A DNA stretch of 64,000 nt from positions 62,001-126,000 of the forward strand of contig JAMPIV010012257.1 in NCBI GenBank assembly GCA_024509875.1. The letters run 5' to 3'. The notes beneath the pieces are model-generated. The model ran no database searches, had not been told where the DNA came from, and saw nothing but the letters and a program-made list of their open reading frames with translations. The position numbers and the translations under genes were made by a program. This stretch comes from Oreohelix idahoensis (taxonomy: Eukaryota > Mollusca > Gastropoda > Stylommatophora > Oreohelicidae). Position 1 is the first letter of the stretch. Each line of letters opens with the position of its first letter. This document shows positions 11,617-21,962 of this stretch, one piece after another.

Positions 11617-12672
11617 AGAAGATATCCAACAGGATGGAGAACTATAGAAGACCTAATGCAGTTCAAAGAACTATCAAACACAATTGAAAATAGTAATAAA
11701 TACAGAAGCAAAATACCACCCTGGGAACTAAAATCACCAATCATAGACTACTCACTTACTGAAAAGATCAAACAAAACATAGAAGATAAGGAAGCCAAAA
11801 TGATAAGTAGAAAGTTCATAGAGCAACTAACTAAACAAAGTCTGGCCGTCTACACTGATGGATCCAAGGGTGATAGTGGGCAACTAGGTGCCGGAGTTGT
11901 AATACCACAATGGGGAATAAAAAAGAGCTACAGTATAACGAAAGGGGCATCGATTTTTACTGCAGAGATGGTAGCAATTCTTAAAAGTCTAGAAATAATC
12001 GAAGATAACCCACCAGAAGCTGTTACGATATTTACAGACTCACTATCATCACTACAAGCACTAGAACACCCAGGTAAATGTAGCCGGCCAGACATAAAGG
12101 AAGAAATTCTAGCAATTAATACATCACTAGAGAACAGAGGATGTAGTGTGAGGCTAGTGTGGGTTCCAGCACACATAGGTATAGCTGGCAACGAGTTGGC
12201 AGACCAGAATGCCAAGAAGGGAAGAACAAGTAAAAACAATATAAAAGCAGGACTGGGAAGGTCAGAGATCAAGAGCCAAGTGAAGGAAACTATAAACGAG
12301 GAATGGAAGACAACATGGAAGGAAAGTAGAAAAGGCAGACACGCGTTCAAACTGCTGAAAGAACCAACGAGGACATGCCAGGTCAGAGAAGAATTAAAGA
12401 TACCATCGAACAAAAAACTGTGGCGTCTCCGACTCGGTGCAGCATACTTCATGGTAGAAGAACCACACTGCCAAGAATGTCAGGAAGAGAATGACATAGA
12501 CCACTACCTGATCCACTGTAAAAAGTATGAACAACAAAGGCTTGAATTAAAAACTTACTATAGAAATCACAATATAGACTTAACAGGTGATAAGGTTTTA
12601 AGTATAGATGCCCCAAGAGATGCCCAATCAATACTTAAAAGATATATACATAAAACAAAGGAAAAAATATAA
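11617..12672 (+). CDS. C-terminal RNase H domain plus zinc knuckle of a non-LTR retrotransposon (5' truncated)
   Basis: The frame can be read from 11617 (RRYPTGWRTIEDLMQF...) through the ATG at 11656 to the stop at 12672. It holds a type I RNase H domain: AVYTDGSK (first Asp, about residue 55 from the ATG), GAGVVIP, FTAEMVAIL (Glu), IFTDSLSSLQAL (second Asp) and VWVPAHIGIAGNELADQ, which supplies the His and last Asp. A CxxC..HY..HC motif (HCQECQEENDIDHYLIHC) follows, as in LINEs of the I/Nimb/Jockey-like groups where RNase H follows RT. RNase H removes the RNA template after target-primed reverse transcription (family knowledge). RT and endonuclease are absent, so the insertion is truncated at about 11615. 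The frame itself has no stop. Not a host RNase H1: it lacks a hybrid-binding domain and has the LINE tail. Confidence 0.8.
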   Translation, partial: RRYPTGWRTIEDLMQFKELSNTIENSNKYRSKIPPWELKSPIIDYSLTEKIKQNIEDKEAKMISRKFIEQLTKQSLAVYTDGSKGDSGQLGAGVVIPQWGIKKSYSITKGASIFTAEMVAILKSLEIIEDNPPEAVTIFTDSLSSLQALEHPGKCSRPDIKEEILAINTSLENRGCSVRLVWVPAHIGIAGNELADQNAKKGRTSKNNIKAGLGRSEIKSQVKETINEEWKTTWKESRKGRHAFKLLKEPTRTCQVREELKIPSNKKLWRLRLGAAYFMVEEPHCQECQEENDIDHYLIHCKKYEQQRLELKTYYRNHNIDLTGDKVLSIDAPRDAQSILKRYIHKTKEKI

Positions 12673-13100
12673 GGTTAGAACTTCAGGAAAATCATCCAAC
12701 TAAATAGAAATTAAGCAGCAAGAACTAACAAAGCATTAACAAAAAAAAAAAAATAACTACTCATAGGACAAGGATAGACAAGGTATTAAAAAAAAAGGGA
12801 CAACAACTCAAAAAGAACAAATACTAATACAAATTAAAACCAAGTGTAAAGGACAATAGTTATCTAGAAACAATACAAAAGAGAAAATAAAATTGACAAA
12901 TACTAATATAAATAAAAATCAGCAACTGCAAAAGACAACAGTTATTTAAATTGAATACAAAATTAGTAAAGAAAATGACACTAAATACCCCAATTATAAC
13001 CAACTTTCAGGTTGAACAGGGTAGACCAAGATGGAAAGAGAAGAGGCAACAATGATCAGAGGTTGAGTGCCCGATCTCCACCCATCATTTCATCAAAACA
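12673..13100 (+). other. 3' untranslated region of the RNase H LINE
   Basis: A-rich non-coding sequence after the ORF stop, with A-runs near 12740 and 12788, ending near ATCAAAACAACAACAAC (about 13093), which looks like an (AAC)n tail. The exact end is uncertain. Confidence 0.55.
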
Positions 13101-13119
13101 ACAACAACTGTCTTCAACC

Positions 13120-13290
13120 CATAGAAATAATATGTCTGCATCAGAATCACTGATAATCATGTATGTGTGAGAAATGACATATAAGTCACAAAGGCATTCT
13201 TAGCCTAAATATTATTTTAAACACTACATCATAGCCTTACGGCTACATCGGCTGTCTTCAACTCATAAAAATAGGATGTTTACAGCAATG
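13120..13290 (+). repeat. Right member of the repeat pair flanking the RNase H LINE
   Basis: See 11430-11608; same block order with many substitutions. From 13291 to 13734 and 13881 to 14507 I see only unassigned AT-rich sequence. Confidence 0.5.
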
Positions 13291-13734
13291 TTTCTTTACT
13301 TTTTAGAGGTCCTGCACCCCTTTACAGCAACTTAAGAAGCCTCTCAGGCTATTGTCTCGCAAGATATGCCAGAAATGTCAACAACAACAAAAAAACCAGA
13401 TATGAAAGTATGTCTATTTGTATGAAATAACAAGAATATTATCAATTCATTTACATATTTTGCGCAAGTAGTGAAGCCGGAAAAATTGGAAACAATGTAT
13501 GTGAATCAAGAGCGCTTTTATGAGTAATTTCAATATTTTTTTTTTCATATACAACCGTAAACGTAGTAAGAATTCTTTTGATTATAACTCGCATTAATTT
13601 TCGAGACTTTTTGAACCAGATTAATATTTTAAGTACACTATATTCATAACTAAAGAATGGCAGAGAAATAATGTTAAATATCTTTTAAATGTTATAATAA
13701 ATCTTCCAATATCCTAAAGTTCAGAATTGTGCAT

Positions 13735-13880
13735 TTCTTCGTCTTCTTCCTTCACCCTCAGACGTCAACTTGAATATGTAAGCAGTGGTCAGTCTGTGGC
13801 TGTTGACATCTCCGTAAAGCTTTTCCAGGAATAGCACTGGTGATGGCTATATGGGCTTTCTCTGTTCCTCATATGTTTGA
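13735..13880 (+). repeat. Dispersed repeat, second copy at 50845-50985
   Basis: Common blocks: CTTCTTC..CA..CT..AGACGTCAACT.GAATATG, GTGG.TCAGTCTG.GG.TGTT, TCC..GGAAT...ACTGGT.ATGGC. Unknown class, non-coding. Confidence 0.55.
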
Positions 13881-14507
13881 CACCTGTGACGCAGCTGCTT
13901 AGCATTTGATAGTAAACATGAGTTTACTAGACTAATTAGCTGCTGCTGCTTCTTTTTAATTATGCTGGAGGTCATGTTGTTTAAGAATGTGCCTTAGGTT
14001 CAGTATTTAATTCACGTTGTCAAACTCCTTATTGTACAACTAAATTTGAGTTCTGTGTAGTATATGATGTTTATGGTTATCCGCCTCTTAAAATATCTGG
14101 CTTGTCTCGCCACCATAGAAGTGGAGTCTGTGACGCAATCATTTGTGCACTTTTCATAACTTTCGTTCTCTCCGGCAGTATCAATTCATTTTTTTCATTT
14201 TCCTCACGCATCGTCCTATTATTTGACATATTTTATGCACTTACATATTTTTCTCTGACCACTCCCTAGACTTGTTTACGTTTCGCCCTGTGAGTCGTAG
14301 TAATACAAGGCTAATTAGACAGGTCAGCGGATAATACGTTTATCGTTGAGCCACCTTTGATAGAGACGGTCATTGTTGACACACAGGTGGTCTCGCCCGG
14401 TCGACACAAAGAAATATGTCTGGGAGATTTACACGTAAACACAGGTGATACACGTAATTGCTTCCTCTGGACCATATCTGTATGAATATTACAGATAACC
14501 TGTCAAT

Positions 14508-14664
14508 GGACCACATAGATGATAATAACGTATACATCAGAACTCAAATCTAACAGTGGACCACATAGATGGTACTAACGTACAAATCAGAACACAAATC
14601 TAACAGTAGACCACATAGATCGTAGTAACGTTCACATCAGAATTCAAGTCTAACAGTGGACCAC
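14508..14664. repeat. 50-bp minisatellite, left part (interrupted by a solo LTR)
   Basis: Units start GGACCACATAGATG or close variants at 14508, 14558, 14608 and 14658, an exact 50-bp period. The fourth unit is broken at 14664 by the insertion at 14665-17065 and continues at 17066. Confidence 0.93.
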
Positions 14665-17065
14665 TGTCGCGAGTATGGAAACAGAGAATGTCTGAGTTTA
14701 GACAGAGTATGAATGAGTAATGTCAAAGTAGAGAAAATTAAAGTCACTAATGAAAATATGGAGAGAGATATGACTTCTGGGGAGAAGAGGGATATGATCA
14801 GATATCTAAAGTCGACTTCCCAGCCAAACTCAAGACTATGTTTTTAATATGTCATACCCTCATCCGTTCTCTCTTGCTAAATAGGAAAATCTATTACAGT
14901 AAGGACTACAACAGCAAACATCAAGTGACAGTTAGAATAGAATTAATTCTGACCGCTGTAAACATATAAATATATTTATTAAAGAAAACCACAATACCAA
15001 CATAAAATAATAACTTCACTAGCTTCGATGGGCTAGTGATTATATGTCACAAATCACAGAAAAATACTTCACTCAATCCTCTCAGACAAAAAAAAAAAGT
15101 CTCACTCCAAACCACCAATACCGTACACTTTTTCACTGCCAAGATAATCTAACTAAAGGGGTAGGCCCTCAGTTTTCGAGAAGAAAACGGCCTCCTGTAA
15201 AGTTAACAAATCCTGGTAGGAAAACAATCACTGTTAAACCTAATTTGATATTCAAAGGCTATATAGATAAGCTCTCTCTCTCTCTGTAACAGCGTCGTAA
15301 TAAATCCTATGCGATCACAATTTCCAGTGGCTGGTGGCCACACTAGCAGGTGAAGGGGATTAAAACGAGTGCTGAACCACTTGCACCCCCTGATATATCC
15401 AGACAAGAACCACTACTGCTGGCAAACGAATATCCAGGAGGGACCCGCAGGTGCGCCTCTTATGCTGGATAGCGAAGACGTGATCTCTCAGACAGGGGAT
15501 GAATACTAGTAATAGGTGAATCCTCTCTAGCGCTACGTCTGTATATTCCGAATTACCATAAATGGGTCTGACGATAAGTGCCGAAATGACTGGATGGCAA
15601 AGGAGGCAGTCCGTATGTGCTGGAACGATAGACACTTCCAACAATAGGCTGTGGTTAAGTAATCCACGATGCAGCCTTTTAGTTAAAAACTGGCAGTATG
15701 ACGTAGACCGCCGTGTAATATTTGTTATATGGAAGTTGTAATCAAATTGAAAGCAGCAATCTAATCAGGAAGCACAATACAACGTTGTGACCAAGGCTCT
15801 GAAAATATACCAGCAATTCGATATCTCATTACTACCCGTAGCCTACACTTCCTCTGTTATTCTCTCACCCATGCCAAATATAAAAAAACTTTTACTCGCC
15901 GTTTCTCTCTCTCTCACACAAATCAAAACAAAACCTTCTCTCACCCGCTCTTTGCTCTGTTATGCCTAGGGAATCACTACTACTGTAGACCCCGCCCTAG
16001 GTTTTTGTTTACAAGCCACGCGTTGATGGCGCGCTGCGTTGCAAGACGACCTGAGGCTAAAATATTCACACACACACACACCTGCTATGGTAAGGTGAAA
16101 ACAATGTTGGGTATCCCACACTCCATGATAATTATATGTGGCCCGAGTGATAATCATCCATGTAAGGATAACACTGAATGAGTTACCAAAAAATAACAAA
16201 AACTCTTTACAGTAATATTGTACACACAACCAAGCGGAAAATTGGGTAATAATATTTCAACCGGCTCCTACTTTCTGTCTTAAGAAAACCCACTCCTAGC
16301 TAACACTTAGTGATTATGGATCGTGGCTCACTTAATAAAATTCAGAGCATACTGGTCACGGAAAAAAATGTACATTAAAGAAAAAGAATGTATATATATT
16401 TAAGAAGAATTAAAGTAACACGGGATCTCTATTGTATTAGATTAAGCTAACACTCCATTGTATTAATAAGTAAATATGTGCTTACCGAGTTAAGAATAAT
16501 TCCTGCACTACAATGCTATTAGCTCTGGCGCAAAATATCACTTTGTCCAGTGGCAGAATTTTCTTGAGACAATAGTACTGAGTGATAAAGACGTCTCGCA
16601 TATATAGTAAGATAAAGTCTGCAGGTGGCTTTTGCATGTGCAAGGATCTAACGTATCAAGGCATAAGGGTCTAGGGAGAAGTTTCCCTGGCGACTTTAGA
16701 TACAGGACAAAGACGTAATCTGAAGCAGTCTCACAAGCGACCTGAGTCCGATATTCTAGATGCAGGCGGAAGGATGAAAAGTTAGTTACTTCCCCGTGTC
16801 CACGGGTTCTCTGTAAATCAAAGTAACCAGTGAACTAGCCTTTCTTTACAAGAATGGTAGAATAAAAGGACCTTTAGCTAAATGCCGCTGCCCACGTGCA
16901 GAGGGGTGGAATTTAGCCTGTCCAACGTAAGATTGACATGACCAATACCAGAAATAGCGCTATTAGGAGCTATAAGACAGAAAAGTGGGCGTAGACAAAC
17001 ATATAGAATAAGACAGGGCAGACCACTCGGTTAAAAGTGACAGAAAAGTCATTCAAATCACGACA
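14665..17065. mobile_element. Solo LTR (or compact LTR element), 2401 bp, TSD ACCAC
   Basis: Bounded by TGTCGCGAG at the left and ATCACGACA at the right, i.e. a TGTCG/CGACA terminal inverted repeat of the TG...CA kind, and flanked by a perfect 5-bp duplication ACCAC (14660-14664 and 17066-17070). Joining the flanks restores the 50-bp minisatellite unit, so both breakpoints are exact. No internal direct repeats or retroviral-type frames are visible; short frames such as 15044-15289 and 15360-15644 match nothing I know. The size is close to the 2350-bp LTRs of element 2, but the sequence is not obviously the same family. The simplest reading is a solo LTR left by LTR-LTR recombination. Confidence 0.75.
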
Positions 17066-17190
17066 ACCACATAGATGGTATTAACGTACTCATCAGAATT
17101 TAAGTCTAACAGTGGCCCAAATAGATGGTAGTAACGTACACATCAGAACTCAAGTCTCTAACAGTGGACCACAAAGATAGGACTGCCAGA
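17066..17190. repeat. 50-bp minisatellite, right part
   Basis: Continuation of the array at 14508-14664: the interrupted unit resumes with ACCACATAGATGG at 17066, another starts at 17114 (GGCCCAAATAGATGG) and a decayed one at 17166. A stray CTAACAGTGGACCA copy lies near 17380. Confidence 0.9.
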
Positions 17191-17214
17191 CACAACAGTA
17201 AATGATAAAGATAG

Positions 17215-17375
17215 TTCCACAGCATATACTGCCGTAGACAAGTGAAGTGTTCAAGATTTATTTTAAACTAGTCTCAGCTATATGAGGATGGATAACCAGT
17301 TCCCTTCCTCACTGCCTCTGCCGTGCCTAATTCAAAAGCAGAGTCAGGTACCAATTTTAGAAACGACATTACTGA
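17215..17375 (-). mobile_element. SINE-A fragment
   Basis: CCACAGCATATACTGCCGTA, AAGTGAAGTGTT, GATAACCAGTTCCC, TCCTCACTGCC and GCAGAGTCAGGTACC match the order of blocks in the intact SINE-A at 62172-62413. The tRNA-like head is missing. Confidence 0.6.
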
Positions 17376-17599
17376 GATCTAACAGTGGACCAAGACAGTA
17401 AATTAGATCCAGTTTTGTGAACTGCCGTTACCCGAAACTCCTGGGGAGTTATTTAATTATCCTTGTGTAGTAACTCATTTGTGGTCTCCCCTTCTAATCT
17501 ACCTAGGACCTTGACAGAAAACTGGTGGAACGTTGGAGAGATCGGACACGTAAAAAGACAGAGCGCTAGGCCACACAACAGCTAACATACTTTTTTTTA

Positions 17600-18739
17600 A
17601 ACAAAAGTTCATTTAAACTCCAGAGAGATCGTCAGGTGGTAAAGGGTACAGATAAAAAACACTGTGTAAAGAATATTTAATACCTGGCAGGGCAGAAATG
17701 GATGATGACAGCAAGGCAAAATTGATGATGATATTGATGGTATGACGATAACGATGAATAGCATTAGAAGAAAATGATAATAAGATTGATGACGAAAAAA
17801 GGTGCAAATTTTACAAAGGGTACTAGAGACAAATATTATTATGTCAACCAGAACGATTACGCTGATAACGGCAATAATGTAGAATAATAGAAGGAGGCGA
17901 ATAACACAGAGTTGGAGGAGGGGGTTAAAGGAACAAGAAAGATGAGACGAGATAAGAATGAAGAAGTCGGAAAAGAGCAGGAGGACGAAGAAGAATGAGA
18001 AAAGGAGAAAAAGGGCAGAAAGAAGTAGGAGACGAAAAGAAACGAATTTGAAAAACGATGAACAGGAGAATGAAAAGAGGATGACAAACGGTGGGAATTC
18101 AAAGAATCTGATGAAGAAACAGTGGGTAAAAGTGTTGAATAAAAGAAGAAGAGGAGAAAGAACAAGTCAAAGAAGACAGGTAAGTAAAAACAAAGAAGAG
18201 GTACAGGAACGAAAAAGAAGTTGAAAAGCAGATCAAGGGGTCGAAGAAGACAAGAAAGAGGAATCAAAAGAAGAGAGAGAGCAACAAGGGAAGAAAACAT
18301 GACAAATTCCGCACGCGTGATATCATCACTTCAGACATGGATCCGTATACAGTAATCTGTGAACATGCTTAACCACTTAACCGTCAGACTCTCTCACCTG
18401 TACATCCTGATGTTTCTCCGTCTTTGAAGACTTGTTATGAAAAATGGGCAGCATGTGCCATCGCTTTGAACACTTCATTACTATAAGGGAATGCAATCTT
18501 ACCTTTGACTTCCTAAACCTCTTAACATGTTGATGTTGACGATGATGATGTTTATTTCAAATCTAGAATAACTTTCGGAAAATCATGGCTTCGTGTGTCC
18601 ACTTATTGTTTGTTTGTTTTTGTAGTTGTTGTTGAATTTTTTGGAATGTTTTAATGTACCCGTTGTTATAGTAAGTACAATACGAGGTCCTTCTGTACAC
18701 CAGATACGAGTGATTCTTCAATGATTCTCATCACAACTA
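17600..18739. other. Unassigned region with a long purine-rich stretch
   Basis: The + strand from about 17940 to 18300 is strongly purine-rich (AAG/GAA/AGG), giving long but low-complexity frames on both strands (Lys/Arg/Glu one way, Phe/Leu/Ser the other). I consider none of these a gene. The remainder is AT-rich and unrecognised. The polypurine tract could form triplex (H-DNA) structure. Confidence 0.5.
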
Positions 18740-19035
18740 TCATCATTTGCCTTCGCTTATCTTATGGAGCATGGAGCTACCTGTGGAGCTGGTTTCCTTG
18801 CAGGAAGCCTGCACAGAGCATTCATATGCTCTTGCTGTAGTTGTTTCTGCGGCTATTTATTTGACATGATGAGGTTGCCAGCCTCATGTAAAACCTCATA
18901 TTAGTCGCCTTGTACGACAAGCCTGACCGAGCAAAGTGGAGGCACAGTTTGTTGCTGCCCTACAAGACGCCACTAGGCGTGATAGTCACTGATTGCTTTG
19001 TCAGTTAGCGACCACGGACCAAAGAAGAAGAAGAG
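18740..19035 (+). mobile_element. Dispersed repeat R1, fullest copy
   Basis: Runs from CATCATTTGCCTTCGC through GGAGCATGGAGCTACC, TTTCCTTGCAGGAAGCCTGC, GCATTCATATGCTCTTGC, GACATGATGAGGTTGCCAG, CATATTAGTCGCCTTG and the CGCCACTAGGCG palindrome to an AAGAAGAAGAAG tail. Copies at 8775, 63070 and 63780 share the first two thirds; 10960-11130 shares the last third. Retroposon-like because of the AAG tail; no tRNA head or TSD found. Confidence 0.6.
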
Positions 19036-19063
19036 GTATATGCCCCAGGGAGCAGTAATCCGA

Positions 19064-19106
19064 AGGGGTTGTGGAGGGGGGGGGTTGTGGGGAGGGGGGG
19101 GGGGGT
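19064..19106 (+). repeat. G-rich run with G-quadruplex potential
   Basis: Several runs of 4 to 13 G separated by TTGTGG-type spacers on the + strand. Sequence alone fits the G-quadruplex pattern of four or more G3+ tracts. Confidence 0.7.
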
Positions 19107-19205
19107 TAGATGCTACACGGGACAAAGAAGACATATTAAGACATGAAATTCAGAATTTTCCACGAAGAGAGCTCAGCTCACAGAACCGTTTGAGATAAGA
19201 CTTGG

Positions 19206-19698
19206 AGTGTGGCAAGGATGCTTAAGTGTCTCTTTACAACAGGTATGCTAGTGTCGCCCTTGTAGCCAGTATTATACATATACGGTCTATGTTAAGTGTG
19301 CTAGGGTAACTTCCTAACAGCAAGTATACCAGTGTATACGACTTTGTATTCAACAGTGGTTCTGAACCATTTTTGGTATTTAGACCAACTGAGCCAGTTA
19401 TTAGGGCATGCTTGCGTAAAGCTCTTTTCTGTTTCTTTCTTTTTTGGTATTTCTACTCACTGAGCTAGTTAATTAGGACATTCTTGCGTCCTTGTCCTTT
19501 ATTTTTTTTGTGTGTGTATTTATGTCCACTGACCTAGTTAATCAGGATGTCGTGATTTAGTCTGTCTCACAACACGGCTTTCTGTATACTTAGGAGTAAA
19601 TCTGACCATACCGCGCGCCATATGTTGAGAACTCTCTGTAGGATACAACATTTTGTCTAGGATACCTTATACTTTAAATAACAACAACCCTCTCGCGA
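19206..19698 (+). repeat. Duplicated flank + LTR block, copy A
   Basis: Nearly identical to copy B (21501-21962 continued at 23678-23711). It contains host flank (19206-19542), the CAGGA target site (19543-19547) and 151 bp of the 153-bp element 1 LTR (19548-19698). By eye the copies differ only at a T-run length and two or three bases. Copy A is uninterrupted where copy B carries an RTE LINE, so it shows the empty site of that LINE. Confidence 0.9.
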
Positions 19699-21500
19699 AT
19701 TTGGAGAAAAGCTAGAAAAAGATGCACAAGAAAACCAGAAATTGTTCTATAAGACCCTAAAGAACATGAGGAAGGAAAAACAATGCCCTCTCAAATTTAT
19801 AAAGGACAAGCAAGGCAAATTGCTTACTGCCCCGAAGGAAGTAATGGAAAGATGGAAAGAATATTTCTCAGAACTCCTGGATGGTGAGCATGGTGAAGCA
19901 TCAGAAATGATAACCACTAGCACAGAAGAGAAAACCAATGATGGTGAAGATGACATAAAGATGGAAGAACTGAGGGCAGCACTAGAGAAAATCAAGATGG
20001 GCAAAGCAGCAGGGCATGATGGTATAACACCAGAAATGGTTAAGTACATGGGAGCATCAGGCGACCTATTACTCTTAAAGGTCCTACAGGCAGCATGGTG
20101 CAACAAGACCATACCAAAGGATTGGGAGATTGCCATCATAACACCAATTTTCAAAAAGGGTGACAATCGACAATGTGGAAACCATAGAGGCATATCCCTT
20201 CTCAGTGTCCCTGGTAAAATCTACTCTAGAATCCTAGAGCAGAGACTCCGACGCCTAGCTGAGCCACAATTGGATGAGGTCCAGTGCGGATTCCGAGCAA
20301 ACCGAAGTACTCAAGACCTAATCTTCACACTCAGACAGCTGAGTGAAAAGGCCCTTGAGTATAAGAGTGAGATCCATCTTTGTTTCATAGATCTGGAAAA
20401 GGCGTTTGACAGGGTCCCCTGGAGCAAACTTTGGGACTGTTTGGCAAGGAAGAATATTCCAGCACCTCTGATTCATGCTATACAGAGCTTCTACAAGTCT
20501 TGCAGAAATTATGTGAGGACAGCAAACCATAAGTCAGAAGAGTTCAGGACCACCACTGGTGTAAGACAAGGTGATATCCTGTCACCTTATCTTTTCATAC
20601 TCCTCATGGACGATGTCATCAAGGCATGTAAGGAGAGAACAAGAAAGTATTCAGTGGGGTACTGGAAGATGAGACAGGTCTATATTTCGGAGCTGGCATT
20701 TGCTGATGATGTTGCCCTGATTGCTAAATCAGAGGCACATCTCCAATCCAACCTGCAAGTCTGGAAGGAAGAGCTGGAGAAGAGAGGGATGGTCATAAGC
20801 AGCTCTAAAACAAAATCCATGGTGATATCACGAGAAGAAAGAAAACATCAGATTAAGTTGGGAGAACAGGTCCTGGAGCAGGTCGACCACTTTAAATATC
20901 TCGGAGCTATTATAGACCGAAAGGGAGGCATCAAAGAAGAGTTGGCCACTCGAAAAGCAGCGGCTGGGAGACTTTTTCAGGCCATAAATCGTGGATTCCT
21001 CAGCAAGAAAGAGGTTGGTAAGAAAACGAAGATGGCTGTATACCGCTCCACCTATGTCCCAGTCTTGACATATGGATGCGAGTCGTGGGCAATGACTACA
21101 ACCCACAAAAGCCAGATCCAAACCTCAGAAATGAGGTATCTGAGGAAAGTGGTTGAAGTAACAAGAAGAGACATGGTCCGCAACCAGACGATACGTCAAG
21201 GCCTAAAATCCCATCCGCTGCAGACCCAAATAGAACAGTCCCAACTAAGATGGTTTGGCCATGTCTGCAGAATGGGAGAAGATCGGCTACCACGACAAGC
21301 ATGGGAAACAAAGAGCCAGGGATCCAGACCTCCAGGACGACCCAGAGTTCGCTGGGAGGACAACATTAGACAATCTTTGAAGGACCGAAGACTAGAATGG
21401 AACCAGGCCAGGAAGAAGACAGCTGATAGAATGGTCTGGCGCTCTCTCTTCCAAACCTCTACACCTCACGGTAGAAGGGGAACGACTAAGTAAGTAAGTA
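19699..21500 (+). mobile_element. RTE-a LINE, 5' truncated, with (TAAG)n tail
   Basis: Starts abruptly inside the region between endonuclease and RT, and ends with the ORF stop running directly into TAAGTAAGTAAGTAAG. A nearly absent 3' UTR ending in a short simple repeat is typical of RTE-clade LINEs. It lies exactly between copies A and B of the 0.49-kb duplicated block. A 179-bp copy of its 3' end occurs at 50537-50715. Confidence 0.88.
19700..21493 (+). CDS. RTE-type LINE ORF2, reverse transcriptase and C-terminal domain (no endonuclease)
   Basis: Uninterrupted frame of about 597 codons; the codons before 19742 (FGEKLEKDAQENQK) belong to the same protein, so there is no genuine start codon and the N-terminal apurinic-type endonuclease is lost by 5' truncation. 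Visible RT motifs, numbered from 19742: KAAGHDGITPEM (~84), FKKGDNRQCGNHRGISLLS (~138-156), GFRANRSTQDLIF (~182), FIDLEKAFDRVPW (~216), GVRQGDILSPYLF (~273), the catalytic FADD at ~320 (20699-20710), and FKYLG (~383). The C-terminus has LTYGCESW, LRWFGHVCRM and GRPRVRWEDN, followed by WRSLFQ. In the family this enzyme makes cDNA by target-primed reverse transcription. No stop or frameshift is present, so the copy is young even though it cannot move by itself. Confidence 0.88.
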   Translation, partial: FGEKLEKDAQENQKLFYKTLKNMRKEKQCPLKFIKDKQGKLLTAPKEVMERWKEYFSELLDGEHGEASEMITTSTEEKTNDGEDDIKMEELRAALEKIKMGKAAGHDGITPEMVKYMGASGDLLLLKVLQAAWCNKTIPKDWEIAIITPIFKKGDNRQCGNHRGISLLSVPGKIYSRILEQRLRRLAEPQLDEVQCGFRANRSTQDLIFTLRQLSEKALEYKSEIHLCFIDLEKAFDRVPWSKLWDCLARKNIPAPLIHAIQSFYKSCRNYVRTANHKSEEFRTTTGVRQGDILSPYLFILLMDDVIKACKERTRKYSVGYWKMRQVYISELAFADDVALIAKSEAHLQSNLQVWKEELEKRGMVISSSKTKSMVISREERKHQIKLGEQVLEQVDHFKYLGAIIDRKGGIKEELATRKAAAGRLFQAINRGFLSKKEVGKKTKMAVYRSTYVPVLTYGCESWAMTTTHKSQIQTSEMRYLRKVVEVTRRDMVRNQTIRQGLKSHPLQTQIEQSQLRWFGHVCRMGEDRLPRQAWETKSQGSRPPGRPRVRWEDNIRQSLKDRRLEWNQARKKTADRMVWRSLFQTSTPHGRRGTTK

Positions 21501-21962
21501 AGTGTGGCAAGGATGCTTAAGTGTCTCTTTACAACAGGTATGCTAGTGTCGCCCTTGTAGCCAGTATATACATATAAGGTCTATGTTAAGTGTGCTAGGG
21601 TAACTTCCTAACAGCAAGTATACCAGTGTATACGACTTTGTATTCAACAGTGGTTCTGAACCATTTTTGGTATTTAGACCAACTGAGCCAGTTATTAGGG
21701 CATGCTTGCGTAAAGCTCTTTTCTGTTTCTTTCTTTTTTGGTATTTCTACTCACTGAGCTAGTTAATTAGGACATTCTTGCGTCCTTGTCCTTTATTTTT
21801 TTTTTTTGTGTGTGTATTTATGTCCACTGACCTAGTTAATCAGGATGTCGTGATTTAGTCTGTCTCACAACACGGCTTTCTGTATACTTAGGAGTAAATC
21901 TGACCATACCGCGCGCCATATGTTGAGAACTCTCTGTAGGATACAACATTTTGTCTAGGATA
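21501..21962 (+). repeat. Duplicated flank + LTR block, copy B (continues at 23678-23711)
   Basis: Second copy of 19206-19698. It is split by the RTE-b LINE after TCTAGGATA. Its last part is the true 5' LTR of element 1. Confidence 0.9.
21846..21962 (+). repeat. Element 1 5' LTR, first part
   Basis: Begins TGTCGTGATTTAGTC right after the TSD CAGGA. Split after position 117 by RTE-b; the last 36 bp are at 23678-23713 and end CTCTCGCGACA. Total 153 bp with TGTCG/CGACA ends. Confidence 0.85.

Noticed and set aside
11617..12672. Host ribonuclease H1 gene
   Set aside because: No hybrid-binding domain or introns; it has a LINE-style zinc knuckle and A-rich 3' UTR.
17857..18300. Overlapping ORFs on both strands (Lys/Arg-rich and Phe/Leu-rich)
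   Set aside because: Low-complexity purine-rich DNA; no domain or start context.
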